A stretch of 34,712 nt of DNA from JAURVT01 sp049059935 (lineage in GTDB: Bacteria > Actinomycetota > Actinomycetes > Propionibacteriales > Nocardioidaceae). This document shows positions 1 to 7,223 of this stretch, piece after piece. Within the stretch, counting starts at the first letter, position 1. Each line of letters starts with the position of its first letter. Position numbers and translations under genes: made by a program. The stretch covers positions 1 to 34,712 of the forward strand of contig NZ_JBMGQR010000046.1 of NCBI RefSeq assembly GCF_049059935.1, written 5' to 3'. The notes beneath the pieces were generated by a model. That model saw only the letters and a list, made by a program, of their open reading frames with translations, did not search any database and had not been told where the DNA came from.

Positions 1-632
1 CCGACGCGGTCGGCCTCGTCGGGCGTGAGCCGCTCGGCGCGCGCCTTGACCAGGTAGAGCACCGACGTCGCGGCGCCTACCAGGAAGGCCGAGCCGGCGA
101 TCATCGCGGCGGCCACGTGGATGACGAGCCAGTACGAGTGCAGGGCGGGGACGAGCGGGCCCGCGGGCACGTAGACCGTCATCGACAGGCCGAGGACGAT
201 CACGCCGAAGCCGATGATGATGCCGCCGAGCCACTGCACCTGCTGGGTCTTGACCAGGATCAGGTAGACCGTCATCGCGACGGTGACGCCCGCGGTGGAG
301 AACTCGAACATGTTGCCCCACGGCACGCGCTCGGCCGCCAGGCCGCGGGTGACGACGCCCGCCAGCAGGATCAACGTGGCGAGGACGGTGAACGAGATGC
401 CCATCCGGCCGGCGAGGTCGCGGCGCAGCTCGGGGGTCTCGATCGCCTCGTCGGGCACGGGGGCGGAGTCGCCGCCGCCGGCGTTGACGAGTGCGCGCTC
501 GCGGACGGCGGGTGCGGCCACCTGGCGGGCGAAGCCCCACTCGGCCATGTGCGCGAGCCAGGCCAGCGAGAGCACGACGGTCGCGGCGGCGATCGCGTAG
601 TTCGAGAAGGTGGCGTACTCGGCGAGCGTCAT
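1..632 (-). CDS. ccsB: Cytochrome c biogenesis protein CcsB/ResC (3' end outside window)
   Basis: CcsB (ResC/CcsA family) works with ResB to move heme across the membrane and attach it to apocytochrome c. I translated this partial gene by hand: about 210 codons are present and the C-terminus lies left of the window. Visible features are an N-terminal membrane segment, a charged cytoplasmic linker, further membrane segments, the family signature WGNMFEF near residue 107, and LHSYWLVIHV, where the histidine is of the heme-ligand type. The ATG at 632 has GAGGA about nine bases upstream. It overlaps (ATGA) the stop of a short open frame ending DDQHEDARP. In actinobacteria this gene normally follows resB; here the upstream neighbour is a metal-resistance cassette ending in lspA. 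Family assignment is firm; the cause of the odd neighbourhood is inference. Confidence 0.9.
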   Translation of the reverse strand, partial: MTLAEYATFSNYAIAAATVVLSLAWLAHMAEWGFARQVAAPAVRERALVNAGGGDSAPVPDEAIETPELRRDLAGRMGISFTVLATLILLAGVVTRGLAAERVPWGNMFEFSTAGVTVAMTVYLILVKTQQVQWLGGIIIGFGVIVLGLSMTVYVPAGPLVPALHSYWLVIHVAAAMIAGSAFLVGAATSVLYLVKARAERLTPDEADRV

Positions 633-792
633 GGTCGTGCGTCCTCGTGCTGGTCGTCGATGCTGTCGGTGTTGGCGCGCGCGAGGGGGTTGAATGCGCT
701 GCCAAGGTGGTGAGCGTTGCGGTCACGGCGACATGGTCTTGGCTTTGGCGGACGTGTCGACCTACCGGTGATCGGAAGACGCCTGCGATTCG

Positions 793-1305
793 TCATCGGT
801 GCTGGTTCCCGCCCAGGAGGCTGTCCAGCAGGATGAGGATCGCGCCGACGGCGATGAAGGCATCGGCGAGGTTGAAGGTGGGGAACCACCCGGTGTGCAG
901 GTAGTCCGAGACGGCGCCGTCGCCGGCGCGGTCAAGCACGTTGGCCGCGCCGCCGCTCACCAGCCCGGTCAACCCGATCCTGCCCAGTGGGGCCAAGTGC
1001 GGGACCGCGCGGAAGGCGACAACTGCGACGGCGACCGTGACTATGCCGGTGACGGTAGTGACCACGCTCGGGGCGAGGTCACCCCCGAGTCCGAAGGCGA
1101 TGCCGGTGTTGTACTCCAGTCGAAGGTCGAGCAGGCCCAGGGTGGTGGTGCGTCCAGGCCGCATGACGCGTTCGAGGAGCGCGTTCACGGCCAGCACGGT
1201 CACGACAGCGGCGACAGTTCCGCCGGCGAGTCGGAGCCGAAGGCGGGTCTCTCGGATCTGTGAGTCTGGCTCTCCGGGCTCCCGGGGTCTGCGCACGCTG
1301 GTCAT
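793..1305 (-). CDS. lspA: Lipoprotein signal peptidase (signal peptidase II)
   Basis: LspA is the membrane aspartyl protease that removes signal peptides from diacylated prolipoproteins. The protein is about 170 residues with four hydrophobic segments and a charged N-terminal extension. Family motifs are visible: EYNTGIAFG, then GGAANVLDR followed by GDGAVSDYLH (first catalytic Asp region), and FNLADAFI (second catalytic Asp). The usual polar motif in the first membrane helix is not obvious (NALLERVM instead). The start is uncertain: ATG 1305 is chosen, but GTG 1317 is in frame and neither has a good ribosome site. It is the last gene of the minus-strand run cmtR-CDF-dsbA-lspA. Extra lspA copies are often carried in actinobacterial metal-resistance cassettes, so this may be an accessory copy rather than the housekeeping one. 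Confidence 0.87.
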   Translation of the reverse strand: MTSVRRPREPGEPDSQIRETRLRLRLAGGTVAAVVTVLAVNALLERVMRPGRTTTLGLLDLRLEYNTGIAFGLGGDLAPSVVTTVTGIVTVAVAVVAFRAVPHLAPLGRIGLTGLVSGGAANVLDRAGDGAVSDYLHTGWFPTFNLADAFIAVGAILILLDSLLGGNQHR

Positions 1306-1372
1306 CGTGTGGCACACCCGGCGCTGTGTGTGAGGACGACCGCGGGGGTGTGCCAGCAGTGTCCGGTACCCA

Positions 1373-2026
1373 TCAGCCAGTCACGGCCGCGTCGATGGCC
1401 GAGGTGAAGTCGTCCACGGTCTCAGGCTGCAGCTTCTTGCCGTTCAGGAAGAAGGTCGGAGTCCCCTGGACACCCAGTTTGATGCCGTCCTCGTAGTCCT
1501 TGGCCACTCGCTCCTGGGTGGCCTTGGATTTCACGTCGGTGTCGTACTGAGCCATGTCCAGTCCGAGGTCCTCGGCGAACGAGCGGAACAGTGCGGCCTT
1601 GGAGTCCTGCTGCTCGCCCCACTGGGTCTGCGTCTCGTACATGCGCTTGTACATCGGCTCCAGCTGGCCCTGCTTCGAGGCGGCCTCGACCGCGTACGCG
1701 GCGTTCTGGGCGTTGGCGTGGCTGGGGATGGGGAAGTACCTCATGACGAACGTGACCTGACCGTCGTACTTCTTGCGCATTTCCTCGACCAGCGGGTAGG
1801 CCGCGAGGCAGGACTCGCACTCGAAGTCGAGGAACTCGACCAGGGTGGCCTTGCCGTCCTCGGCCGGTGTTCCCAGGCGGTGACTGTCCTCGCGGACCAG
1901 GATGTCGGCGGCCTCGGCCGCACTTGCCGGTTCCTCCCGGCCGACCCTTTGGATGACGACGTAGGCGGCCAGGACGGCCACCACGACGGCGATGACAACG
2001 GCGGTGATCTTGTTCTGGGTCTTCAT
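1373..2026 (-). CDS. Membrane-anchored DsbA-like thiol oxidoreductase
   Basis: This is a thioredoxin-fold protein of the DsbA/BdbD type that would oxidise or isomerise disulfides outside the membrane. The 217-residue product has one N-terminal membrane anchor (about residues 7-26). The active-site pair is Cys70-Glu-Ser-Cys73 in FDFECESC-like context, and the cis-proline loop GTPTFF is at about 188-193, both at the positions expected for the fold. ATG 2026 is preceded by AGGAG at good spacing. It lies 31 bp after the CDF exporter and 67 bp before lspA on the same strand. Association with a metal exporter suggests protection or repair of thiols at the cell surface under metal stress, which is inference. 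Confidence 0.85.
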   Translation of the reverse strand: MKTQNKITAVVIAVVVAVLAAYVVIQRVGREEPASAAEAADILVREDSHRLGTPAEDGKATLVEFLDFECESCLAAYPLVEEMRKKYDGQVTFVMRYFPIPSHANAQNAAYAVEAASKQGQLEPMYKRMYETQTQWGEQQDSKAALFRSFAEDLGLDMAQYDTDVKSKATQERVAKDYEDGIKLGVQGTPTFFLNGKKLQPETVDDFTSAIDAAVTG

Positions 2027-2057
2027 GGGGCGCTCCTGGTCGGCGGCGGGTGAGTCG

Positions 2058-2981
2058 TCAGGGGTGGACGACGGACTCGTGGTCGGCGTGGGCGATGGAC
2101 TCGAACTGGAAGGTGGAGTGCTCGACGCTGACGTCGAAGTGCTCGACGACGCAGGCCTGCAGGTCGTCGAGCATGGTCTGCAGGTGCCCGTCGTAGAAAC
2201 ACTCGTCGTCGACGACGACGTGGGCCGACAGGATCGGCAGACCGGTGGCGATCTGGGACGCGTGCAGGTCGTGGATCTCGCGGACGTGAGGCAGCGCCAA
2301 CACGTGGCTGCGGACGTCGTCCAGGTCGAGACCGGCAGGCGTGGCCTCGAGCAGGACGCGGCCGCTGTCGCGCAGCAGCATCAGGGTGCGCGGCACGATC
2401 AGGGCGGCGATCAACAGCGACACGATGGCATCGGCGCGTGTCCACCCGGTGGTGGCGATGACGATGGCGGCGACGATGACCGCGACCGAGCCGAGCGTGT
2501 CGTTCAGGACCTCGAGGAAGGCGGCGCGCATGTTGAGGTTTGAGCCGCGACTGCTCGCGAGCAGCCAGATGCCGACCGCATTGCCCGCCAACCCGATGAC
2601 GCCGAACACGATCATCCCGGTGGAGGCGACCTCGCCGGGTTCGAACAGGCGCCTGATCCCCTCGACGAGGACGTAAAGCCCGACAGCGAGGAGTAGCAGG
2701 GCCTGGACGGCTGCGCCGATGGTCTCCGCGCGGGCCAGCCCCCACGTGCGCCGCGCGGTGGGCGGGCGAAGCGTGAGGTGCGCGACGGTCAGCGCCATCG
2801 CGAGTCCGGCGGCGTCGGTCAGCATGTGGCCGGCGTCGGCCAGCAGTGCCAGGCTGCCCGTCAGGACCGCGCCGACGATCTCGACGACCATGATGGTCGC
2901 GGTGATGCCGAGCACAATGGCCAGGCGTCGGCGCTGGTGGGCTCCCTGCACCTGAGGTGCGTGGTCGTGGTCGTGGCCCAT
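2058..2981 (-). CDS. Cation diffusion facilitator (CzcD-like Zn/Cd exporter)
   Basis: CDF proteins export divalent metals in exchange for protons. The 307-residue product starts with a short His-Asp run (MGHDHDHAP) and has six membrane segments followed by a cytoplasmic domain (about 205-307) rich in His and Asp. The second membrane helix carries LLADAGHMLTD (D48, H51, D55). In the fifth helix the usual HxxxD reads ExxxD (E156, D160), so one zinc-site histidine is a glutamate; this may alter metal preference. The frame stays open upstream to 3083, but ATG 2981 with GAAGG upstream is preferred because the protein then begins at the conserved His-rich tail and no longer overlaps cmtR. The CmtR-type regulator 52 bp upstream points to Cd/Pb/Zn as inducers. 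Confidence 0.92.
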   Translation of the reverse strand: MGHDHDHAPQVQGAHQRRRLAIVLGITATIMVVEIVGAVLTGSLALLADAGHMLTDAAGLAMALTVAHLTLRPPTARRTWGLARAETIGAAVQALLLLAVGLYVLVEGIRRLFEPGEVASTGMIVFGVIGLAGNAVGIWLLASSRGSNLNMRAAFLEVLNDTLGSVAVIVAAIVIATTGWTRADAIVSLLIAALIVPRTLMLLRDSGRVLLEATPAGLDLDDVRSHVLALPHVREIHDLHASQIATGLPILSAHVVVDDECFYDGHLQTMLDDLQACVVEHFDVSVEHSTFQFESIAHADHESVVHP

Positions 2982-3033
2982 CAGTGGCCGCCTTCGCAGT
3001 TGCGGTGCACCCTGCGGCTCAGGTTTGAGGCGC

Positions 3034-3378
3034 TCACGATCGGGCCATCGCGTGTAGTGCCGCGTGGGTGCTGGCCGGCGCACACTCGGGGTCGACGACC
3101 AGCACGAGGTCCACCAGGTCGCTCAACGCGTGCGCGATGAGGGGATCGGACAGCTCGTAGCGCATGCGGCGTCCTTCGGGGACCGCGACCACCAGGCCAC
3201 ACCCTCGCAGGCAGGACAGGTGGTTCGACATGGTCTGACGGGAGACGTCGAGCCGGAGAGCCAGGTCGGCCGGGTAGGACGGCGAGTCGACTAGCGCGAG
3301 GAGGATCTGAGTGCGGGTGTGGTCGGAGATCGCATGCCCGAAACGGGCCAGCGCGTCGGACGGAACAGGAATGGTCAC
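3034..3378 (-). CDS. cmtR: ArsR/SmtB-family metal sensor, CmtR type
   Basis: This is a winged-helix repressor that releases DNA on binding Cd(II) or Pb(II). The 114-residue product has the recognition helix LDVSRQTMSNHLSCLRGCG. Its cysteines at 56, 60 and 99 match the CmtR pattern of two Cys in the DNA-binding helix plus one in the C-terminal tail (57, 61 and 102 in the Mycobacterium tuberculosis protein, from memory). That distinguishes it from SmtB, CadC and NmtR sensors. The start is GTG 3378. The best -10 element ends seven bases upstream of it, so the mRNA is probably leaderless. It heads the operon cmtR-CDF-dsbA-lspA and probably represses it. Confidence 0.9.
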   Translation of the reverse strand: MTIPVPSDALARFGHAISDHTRTQILLALVDSPSYPADLALRLDVSRQTMSNHLSCLRGCGLVVAVPEGRRMRYELSDPLIAHALSDLVDLVLVVDPECAPASTHAALHAMARS

Positions 3379-3384
3379 TCGTCA

Positions 3385-3414
3385 AAGATACACGCAAGCT
3401 TGGATTCAAGACAA
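3385..3414 (-). promoter_or_regulatory. cmtR operon promoter with candidate operator
   Basis: On the minus strand a -35 element TTGTCT (3409-3414) and a -10 element TATCTT (3385-3390) are separated by 18 bp. The spacer holds CTTGAATCCAAGCTTG (3395-3410), with overlapping CTTG/CAAG half-sites, which would be a natural place for the CmtR repressor. The predicted transcription start falls at or next to GTG 3378. The call is from pattern only. Confidence 0.45.
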
Positions 3415-4145
3415 TGTGAACTATCTGTGGTGCCGGTAAGGACACCTGGGGATGCGATGGTGACGCGACCGCGAGAGAGCACGTGGTCTGGCTCATCGAC
3501 GTCTCGGCCCGCCTGGAGGACATCAGTCGGCGGCGGGCTGTGCGCCTCGCCGATTGCGAACCAGGCCACTGCGACACCGAAGCTGAGGGCGAACCCGACC
3601 GGGGTGGTCTGCTCGTTGTTCGCGAAAGCCGGCACACCGCTTCTTTCGCCGGTTCTCACCGTCGAGCCTGACGGCGTCGAGGCACCCGCCGCAGCCGGGC
3701 CGACCACCAAGAGGGCCGAAGTCAGTGCCGGCACACCCTGACAGAGCGCGTGTGCGCTCAGCCCGCAGTCCGTCATGATCTGCAATCTACACGTCGTAGA
3801 AAATAGTCTGGACCGGTGTTGAGTCGGCGACGCGGCGAGGTCGGCAGGAACTCAGCTTCAACGACAAGCACAAGCGGTGTGCAGCGTCGTCCGAGCATCA
3901 AGAGCACCTATGCCGTCACGGTTAGGACGTTCTCACATCGGCCCGTGGAGGTCAGCGGGTGGACCGCACCGTCCGGTGGCCAAGTCGCCCGGATTCAGGA
4001 CCCGCTCGGCGAGCTGGGTGGACCACCAGCCGATCCTCTGCGGACGCCCACCGGCGGAGAAGGGCGCCGGTCGGGGGCTCGCGCCCTGCTGACAACTGAC
4101 TCGAGGTCTGTCACCGAATCATCACCGTGTTGCAGGGCATCTAGG
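3415..4145. other. Region without a recognisable gene
   Basis: About 730 bp between the metal cassette and the cupin gene. Open frames exist on both strands, for example a minus-strand frame 3375-3785 with one hydrophobic stretch (VGFALSFGVAVAWFAI), but none shows a known domain or a convincing ribosome site. An AT-richer spot near 3782-3812 carries the imperfect palindrome CTACACGTCGTAG. The region probably holds remnants of older sequence between two independently acquired blocks. Confidence 0.4.
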
Positions 4146-4478
4146 TCATGTCGTGGCCGAGCGAATCACGAGCATGGTTGCAGTCAGGTGCGTGCGGTTC
4201 TCTACCGACCGCGCGGTCCCTGCTGAGAGGCTGACGGAGTCCAGGGGACCCAAGGTGTGCGTCTGGCCGTCCGAATCGACAGTCAGGTGCCCGGCGAGAA
4301 CGACGTAGACCGTGTCGCGCTCGACAGGAGCCATCTCAGCCCCGCCTCCCGGGAGATAGTGCGACAGGGCAGCTGTGATTGCGGTGCCGTCGGTGCCCTG
4401 TTGGAGCCACAGCGGGCGCACGTCGTGGTGGCCGGGCGGGTCGAAGGCGACGGCGTCGTCGAGGCGGGTGAGGTTCAC
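4146..4478 (-). CDS. Small cupin-fold protein lacking metal ligands
   Basis: The product is a 110-residue single-domain beta-barrel of the cupin_2 type. The start is GTG 4478 with AGGAAAG just upstream, and it lies 22 bp after the DUF3500 gene. The frame remains open further upstream but that part is low-complexity Thr/Pro out-of-frame sequence. The first cupin motif, which normally supplies two His and a Glu, reads GGGAEMAPVERDTVYVVLAG; the second reads DSVSLSAGTARSVEN, without the usual His. The protein is therefore probably a non-metal cupin acting as a binding protein or a metal-independent isomerase, not a dioxygenase. It is the last gene of the importer/C-C hydrolase operon. Its substrate is unknown. 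Confidence 0.72.
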   Translation of the reverse strand: MNLTRLDDAVAFDPPGHHDVRPLWLQQGTDGTAITAALSHYLPGGGAEMAPVERDTVYVVLAGHLTVDSDGQTHTLGPLDSVSLSAGTARSVENRTHLTATMLVIRSATT

Positions 4479-4500
4479 GGGGCTTTCCTGTCGGTGAGGC

Positions 4501-5613
4501 TCATTCCAGGCCGGGGTCGAGGTCGGCGCTGGACGTGGTGCGGGTGAGCAGGTGGTGGTCGTCGGCGGCAGCTGCGGCGGTGAGCAGGTTGTGGCCGAAG
4601 TCGTTGTCCAGGTCACGCAGGACCGAGTGGATGTGCTGCCCGGAGTTGACCGCGTTGACCAGCTCGATCAGGAACGTCGGGGTCTGGACGCGGAAGTAGT
4701 GCGGGGTGCCGCGCGTGGTCCCACCGGCCCAGGCGAAGTGCACCTCCGATCGCGGTGTCGCGACGTACGCGGCGCGGTGGTGCTCCTGCGTCTCGGCTGG
4801 GTGCCGATGGAGGAACGTGTCGACTAGGCGATCCAGGATCGCCTGCTGCTCGGTGCCGAGGCGGTCGGCGCCGACACCGGTGGGGGAGTCACGGACGAGC
4901 TTGAGAGCGACCCGGTCGGCGGCGGTGATCGTATACTGCGGCATGCCGAGGTCGTAGTAGTCGGGGTACTCGAACGCGCCGACGTGGGGGACCTGGCGGG
5001 TGACGAAGTCCGCCGGTGCGACGTCGTGGACGATCGCGGCGGCGCGCTGGTCGTCATCGAGGCAGCCCAGCAACTCGAAGCCGAGGCTCTCGTCGTCGGC
5101 CAGCGGTCTCAGGACGCCGTCGTAGTCGACCGGCTGCTGGCCCAGGGCGCTGGGGGTGGCACTGATCCAGCGTTCCTGGACCACGGTGATGTTGATGCAC
5201 ACGTGGTGGCCCAGGAACCTGAACCCCCAGGTGTCCTCGAAGCCGGGTCTGCCAAAGACTGCGAGCCGGTAAGAGTCCGAGGTGCGCCACGTCTGTGCCG
5301 CGGGGCCGAGGAAGTCGGCCTCCTCGGCGCGCAGGACGTGTTCGAGCTGGCGGATCGCGAGGGTTTTGGTGTACGTGCGGGTCGTCAGGGCCGCTGCGAG
5401 CAGCTCCTGGATCAGCACCCGCTGGTGGCGGTCGAAGAAGTGCAACGCCAGACCACTGGGGTCGGGGCGCGGGATGATGTCCCAGTCGGTGCGGCGCTGG
5501 TCGTCGAAGGGCATCACGACGACGGAGCGCTGCTGGGCGTCCATCGTGTCGAGCAGACCGATCATGATGACCAGCAGGCGCTGGGCGGTCCGGGGTGCGG
5601 CGTAGGCGTCCAT
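4501..5613 (-). CDS. DUF3500-family protein
   Basis: The product is a 370-residue protein of the uncharacterised DUF3500 family. I recognise the family pattern: QRSVVVMPFDDQRRTDW near the N-terminus, a central WGFRFLGHH, and the C-terminal block PHYFRVQTPTFLIELVN followed by NSGQHIHSVLRDLDNDFG (H327, H329). Several conserved histidines and acids could bind metal, but no function is established. Start ATG 5613 has AGGAGA at good spacing; the open frame extending to 6150 is overlap with the IclR gene. No signal peptide is evident, so it is likely cytoplasmic. It sits between an IclR regulator and a cupin in an operon with a C-C hydrolase and an importer, so a role in the same catabolic route, possibly the missing ring-opening or isomerisation step, is a reasonable guess only. 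Confidence 0.85.
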   Translation of the reverse strand: MDAYAAPRTAQRLLVIMIGLLDTMDAQQRSVVVMPFDDQRRTDWDIIPRPDPSGLALHFFDRHQRVLIQELLAAALTTRTYTKTLAIRQLEHVLRAEEADFLGPAAQTWRTSDSYRLAVFGRPGFEDTWGFRFLGHHVCINITVVQERWISATPSALGQQPVDYDGVLRPLADDESLGFELLGCLDDDQRAAAIVHDVAPADFVTRQVPHVGAFEYPDYYDLGMPQYTITAADRVALKLVRDSPTGVGADRLGTEQQAILDRLVDTFLHRHPAETQEHHRAAYVATPRSEVHFAWAGGTTRGTPHYFRVQTPTFLIELVNAVNSGQHIHSVLRDLDNDFGHNLLTAAAAADDHHLLTRTTSSADLDPGLE

Positions 5614-5674
5614 GTGTCTGTCTCCTGGGTCGCGTCGACGGCCGCGGGCAGCGGCCGGTGCGGGAGTGGGTCTA

Positions 5675-6445
5675 TCAGGCGTCGGTGCTGGGGCGATGCC
5701 GCTCGAGCACGTCCAGCAGCAGTGCGGCGAGCTCGTCCTCGCGGCCGGCGAACCGTTGCGCGGGCATCGGGACGCTGACCGCGACGGTCTCTCCCAGGAC
5801 GTCGCCGACGACGGCGCCGACGGCGCAGATGCCCTCGGTGTGCTCGCCGCGGTCGAACGCGACACCGTCGCGGCGGACGACGGCGAGCTCGGCCTCGAGC
5901 CGTTCGGGGTCGGTGATCGTGTGCGGGGTGTACCCGGCCATCGGTGCCACGAGCGCGGCGACCTCACCGGGCGGCATCGCGGCCAGGATCGCCTTGCCGT
6001 TCGCGGTGCAGTGCACGGGGAACGACTCACCGATGGCGCTGACCGCGCGGAGCCGGTTGGGGGCGACGACCTGGTCGATGAAGGTGACCCGGTTGTGATC
6101 GAGCGCGGCCAGGTCGGCGGTCTCACCGGTGGCGGCGGACAGCTGCTCAAGCAGGGGGTGGAACTCGCCGATCAGGCTCCGTCGGACGGCGCCGGCTAGT
6201 CGGGCGATCTCGCTACCGAGTCGGTACCTGGCGCGTCCGCCCGATGCGGTGCCGGCGACGAAGCCCTCCTCCTCCAGGGCGCCGACGATGCGGTGCACCG
6301 TGCTGGTCGCCAGGTGCAACCGTGAGGCGATCTCGGCCTGGCTCAGTCCGGCCGGTGCGGTCTGCAGGACACGCAGGACGTCGGCTGCGCGGTGGAGCAC
6401 CTGGATGCCGCCGGCCCTGGCGGCCTTGTCCGGCATGCTCGTCAC
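5675..6445 (-). CDS. IclR-family transcriptional regulator
   Basis: The 256-residue product has an N-terminal winged helix (about residues 15-75, with LSQAEIASRLHLATSTVHRI) and a C-terminal effector-binding domain containing FPVHCTANGKAILA, the usual IclR signature region. GTG 6445 is chosen because AGGGA lies seven bases upstream; ATG 6436 is an alternative three codons later. IclR proteins commonly control aromatic catabolic operons by binding pathway metabolites. It lies inside the operon, 65 bp after the C-C hydrolase gene and 61 bp before DUF3500. It probably acts at the divergent promoter at 11.86-11.91 kb; that target is inferred. Confidence 0.9.
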   Translation of the reverse strand: MTSMPDKAARAGGIQVLHRAADVLRVLQTAPAGLSQAEIASRLHLATSTVHRIVGALEEEGFVAGTASGGRARYRLGSEIARLAGAVRRSLIGEFHPLLEQLSAATGETADLAALDHNRVTFIDQVVAPNRLRAVSAIGESFPVHCTANGKAILAAMPPGEVAALVAPMAGYTPHTITDPERLEAELAVVRRDGVAFDRGEHTEGICAVGAVVGDVLGETVAVSVPMPAQRFAGREDELAALLLDVLERHRPSTDA

Positions 6446-6510
6446 GGTGGTTTCCCTGTCGGTGGAGTGCGCGCGCGGACCAGCGGTGTGCGCGGGTGAG
6501 GAATCGTATG

Positions 6511-7197
6511 TCACCAGGGTGCCTCGATCGTCGTGGTGTCGCGGTGCTCGGCCAGGTACAGCGAGGGCAGGAACCGCGACAGGAAGGTGAACTCGTTGTA
6601 GGCGTGCTGGAGCAGCGCGACCGCGAACTCCTCGCTCACGGCTTCGGTGACCTCGGCTGGGCTCAGCCCGAGCGCGGGCAGGTCCTGACCGAGGTAGAAG
6701 TGGCTGCGCAGTGCCAAGCCCCACGGGGTGTCGCGGCCGACGTGCAGGAGCCTGCCGCCGAGCAGGCGCCCGTCGTCGTCGGACGCCACCTCGCCGACCG
6801 CGGTGCGGCCGACGACCGCGCAGCTGATGGCACCGCCGGTGCGAGCCTTGTCGCAGGCGGCGGCGTCGAAGAACTCGGTGGGGTCGCGGAACTGGATCTG
6901 CAGGTCCTCGGCGGGCAGCCCGGTGAACCGCTCGGTGACCACGTGCACCGACCCGACGTGGGTGTCGTCGGCGAGGTCACCTGCCCAGGTCGACGAGACG
7001 TGGTCGATGGGGTGCCACCAGATGTACTTCTGGGTGTCGCAGCGCCAGCGGAACCACCACTCGAACATCTGCCCGGTGCAGTGGTGCATGTCGGTGCGTG
7101 CGGCGACATGGACGACGCCGTCGGGCAGTCGTTCCCAGCCGGTCTCGATGGGCAGGGGAGTGGGGTCGAGCAGCAGGTTTGCTTCGGACAGGTCCAT
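6511..7197 (-). CDS. PhlG/phloretin-hydrolase-like C-C bond hydrolase
   Basis: The 228-residue protein belongs to the family of 2,4-diacetylphloroglucinol hydrolase (PhlG) and phloretin hydrolase, zinc enzymes that hydrolyse the carbon-carbon bond between an aromatic ring and an acyl group. Visible signatures are HHCTGQMFEWWFRW, KYIWWHPIDHV, LRSHFYLG and LLQHAYNEF. Putative zinc ligands are H66, E97, H198 and E202. Their spacing (31 residues, then a His-x3-Glu pair) equals that of the reported PhlG ligands H129, E160, H270 and E274. It is shorter than Pseudomonas PhlG. The gene starts 26 bp after the ABC ATPase gene in the importer operon, so the imported compound is likely its substrate or precursor. 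The substrate itself cannot be read from sequence. Confidence 0.83.
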   Translation of the reverse strand: MDLSEANLLLDPTPLPIETGWERLPDGVVHVAARTDMHHCTGQMFEWWFRWRCDTQKYIWWHPIDHVSSTWAGDLADDTHVGSVHVVTERFTGLPAEDLQIQFRDPTEFFDAAACDKARTGGAISCAVVGRTAVGEVASDDDGRLLGGRLLHVGRDTPWGLALRSHFYLGQDLPALGLSPAEVTEAVSEEFAVALLQHAYNEFTFLSRFLPSLYLAEHRDTTTIEAPW

Positions 7198-7223
7198 GGT
7201 TGGTTGCTCTCGTGGGTCGGTGG

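Noticed and set aside
3375..3785. A 136-codon minus-strand open frame upstream of cmtR with one hydrophobic stretch
   Set aside because: No known domain, no clear ribosome site, and its end overlaps the cmtR promoter; not enough to call a gene.
4501..6150. N-terminal extension of the DUF3500 frame to 549 codons
   Set aside because: The extra part overlaps the IclR gene in another frame and has no family similarity; ATG 5613 has a good ribosome site.
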